This document shows, in pieces, positions 13,318-14,438 of a DNA stretch of 14,438 nt (position 1 is the first letter of the stretch; the number at the start of each line of letters is the position of its first letter). The stretch covers positions 1-14,438 of the forward strand of contig JBBREK010000098.1 of assembly GCA_038203025.1 (NCBI GenBank), given 5' to 3'. Position numbers and translations under genes: made by a program. Under the pieces are notes generated by a model, which ran no database searches, had not been told where the DNA came from, and worked only from the letters and a program-made list of their open reading frames with translations. The stretch comes from UBA11346 sp038203025 (GTDB taxonomy: Bacteria; Planctomycetota; UBA11346).

Positions 13318-14313
13318 GTGGCCCGGCTCGGACATCGCCTCAAGCTCAAGAAGGACGACCTGGTTGGTCGCTGGTGCGTCGTGCAGAAGCTCGGCGAAGG
13401 CGGCTGCGGGTCAGTCTACCGTTGTCGGCATCTTAAACGCCCCGACGAGGAGGTGGCGGTTAAGATCCTCGAGAACCTCGCCGACGAGCAGCGCTTCAAG
13501 CGCGAGCGCCAGGTGCTGGAGGGGGCCCGTGGCCTGCATGTCGTCAAGCTGATCGATAGCGGACGTCACCAGGGCATTCCTTACCTGACCCTGGAATTCA
13601 TGGTCGGTGGCAGCCTGCGCGAGGTCATGGACACGCGCGGCAAGCTGCCGCCCAAGGAGGCGGCGTGGATCCTGGTCATGGCGCTGCGTGGCCTGCGCTC
13701 GTCCAAGACCGTGCATCGCGACATCAAGCCGGAGAACCTGCTGCTCACCCGACCCGGCGGCCGCAGCTCCGAGATGCGCTTCCTCCCAGGTGACATCCGT
13801 AAGGGCGCCTGCGTCAAGGTCGCGGACTTCGGCTTGGCCAAGGCCTGGGACCCGGCCATGACCAAGATCACCAAGACTGGGCAGGTCATGGGCACGCCGC
13901 TGTACATGAGCCCGGAGCAGTGCCGCAACACGCGCGATGTCACGGTACACAGCGACATCTACGCTCTCGGCGTGATCTTCTTCGAGTTGATCGTCGGCAA
14001 GCCGCCGTTTGACGCCGACAACGCCTACGACCTGATGGCCAAGCACTGCAACGAGCAGGTCCCGGTGGTCCGCGGCCTCGATCCGGCCCTGCAGGACGTC
14101 TTCGACCGGTGCCTGGCGAAGAACCCGCGCGACCGCTTCACCAGTCTGCTGGCCCTTGAGCGCAAGCTCTCGAATATCGCCGGCCTTGGCGAACCCGAGC
14201 CCGACCCGCGCTGGGCCTGGTCGACCTGGATCATGCTTGTCGCCGGCCTCAGCTCGTTCGTCGCGATCTGCTGGATTCTTCGCGACCAGATCCGCCAGGC
14301 GCTGGGCTTTTAG
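13318..14313 (+). CDS. Hanks-type Ser/Thr protein kinase with C-terminal membrane anchor
   Basis: The 331-residue protein is a bacterial eukaryotic-like Ser/Thr kinase. It has the glycine loop GEGGCGSVY (26-34), ATP lysine K49 in VAVKI, the helix-C glutamate E63, catalytic HRDIKPEN (H133, D135, N140), DFG (170-172), GTPLYMSPE (192-200) and the structural D213 in SDIYALG, so it should be active and of the RD type. An insertion of about 15 residues, including GRSSEMRFLPGDIRKG, separates the catalytic loop from DFG. One membrane helix lies near the C-terminus (about 303-321) with only about 10 residues after it, so no external sensor domain such as PASTA is present. I chose GTG 13318 because it starts just before the kinase fold; the frame is open far upstream, but only across folC. 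The stop is 7 bp before the degenerate contig end, so the extreme C-terminus should be treated with care. Confidence 0.9.
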   Translation: MARLGHRLKLKKDDLVGRWCVVQKLGEGGCGSVYRCRHLKRPDEEVAVKILENLADEQRFKRERQVLEGARGLHVVKLIDSGRHQGIPYLTLEFMVGGSLREVMDTRGKLPPKEAAWILVMALRGLRSSKTVHRDIKPENLLLTRPGGRSSEMRFLPGDIRKGACVKVADFGLAKAWDPAMTKITKTGQVMGTPLYMSPEQCRNTRDVTVHSDIYALGVIFFELIVGKPPFDADNAYDLMAKHCNEQVPVVRGLDPALQDVFDRCLAKNPRDRFTSLLALERKLSNIAGLGEPEPDPRWAWSTWIMLVAGLSSFVAICWILRDQIRQALGF

Positions 14314-14320
14314 CGTGGTT

Positions 14321-14438
14321 GGGGGGGGGGGCCCCCCCCGCCCCCCCCCCCAGGGGGCCCCCCGGAAGACCGACCGGGGGGGGGGGCGGGCCCCCCCCCC
14401 CCCCCCCCCAAAAAGGGCCGGCCCCCCCCACCCCCCCA
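14321..14438. other. Poly-G/poly-C low-complexity end, likely sequencing or assembly artefact
   Basis: From the G run after the kinase stop to the window end, the sequence is almost only long G and C homopolymers with a few A-containing breaks. It does not resemble the codon-structured DNA elsewhere in the window. Poly-G tails and their complement are typical of failed base calls at contig ends. No gene is called here. Confidence 0.85.

Noticed and set aside
1..14438. Search for tRNA/rRNA genes, CRISPR arrays, IS elements and phage genes
   Set aside because: No cloverleaf-like or rRNA-like sequence, no spaced direct repeats of CRISPR size, and no transposase or integrase motif was found by reading. 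A covariance-model scan was not possible.

Overview
The window is a gene-dense, GC-rich bacterial segment that behaves like ordinary chromosome. I see no transposase, integrase, phage gene, CRISPR array, rRNA or tRNA. The lipoprotein with a lipobox suggests a Gram-negative-type envelope. The Hanks-type kinase, the ADP-ribosylglycohydrolase-fold protein divergent from an AraC regulator, and the start codons without Shine-Dalgarno motifs would fit the PVC group (Planctomycetota, Lentisphaerota and relatives). That placement is a guess from gene content. The right end (about 14321-14438) degenerates into poly-G/poly-C runs, which suggests the end of a draft or metagenomic contig.

Layout. (1) 30-2694: a SAT1-like GNAT acetyltransferase (-) is divergent from rimO (+). 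rimO overlaps a downstream lipoprotein gene that has an array of 7-bp repeats at its 5' end. (2) 2672-5906: an ADP-ribosylglycohydrolase-family gene (-) is divergent from an AraC/cupin regulator (+), across an 81-bp shared control region. The regulator converges on a thiD-like kinase gene. (3) 5052-8796, all on the minus strand: lemA, an M48 metalloprotease with a TerB-like tail, a small acidic protein, then thiD. This is probably one transcription unit interrupted by hairpins. (4) 8900-12032, plus strand: a compact lipoate-protein-ligase-like gene, trxB and an M20 dipeptidase, the last two overlapping by ATGA. (5) 11982-14313: folC (-) is divergent from a membrane-anchored Ser/Thr kinase (+), with nested inverted repeats between them.

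How the genes relate. Most are housekeeping: RimO modifies ribosomal protein S12, FolC makes (poly)glutamylated folate, TrxB recycles thioredoxin, ThiD phosphorylates a vitamin precursor, and the ligase-like protein probably handles lipoate or an octanoyl group. LemA and the M48 protease form a recurring envelope pair. The AraC regulator most likely controls the divergent ADP-ribosylglycohydrolase gene. No gene cluster here is an obviously new system. The most unusual signals are non-coding: a 7-bp repeat family (consensus about GSGKTTC) at three translation starts, all three convergent gene pairs overlapping at their 3' ends, and hairpin elements in several short intergenic gaps.
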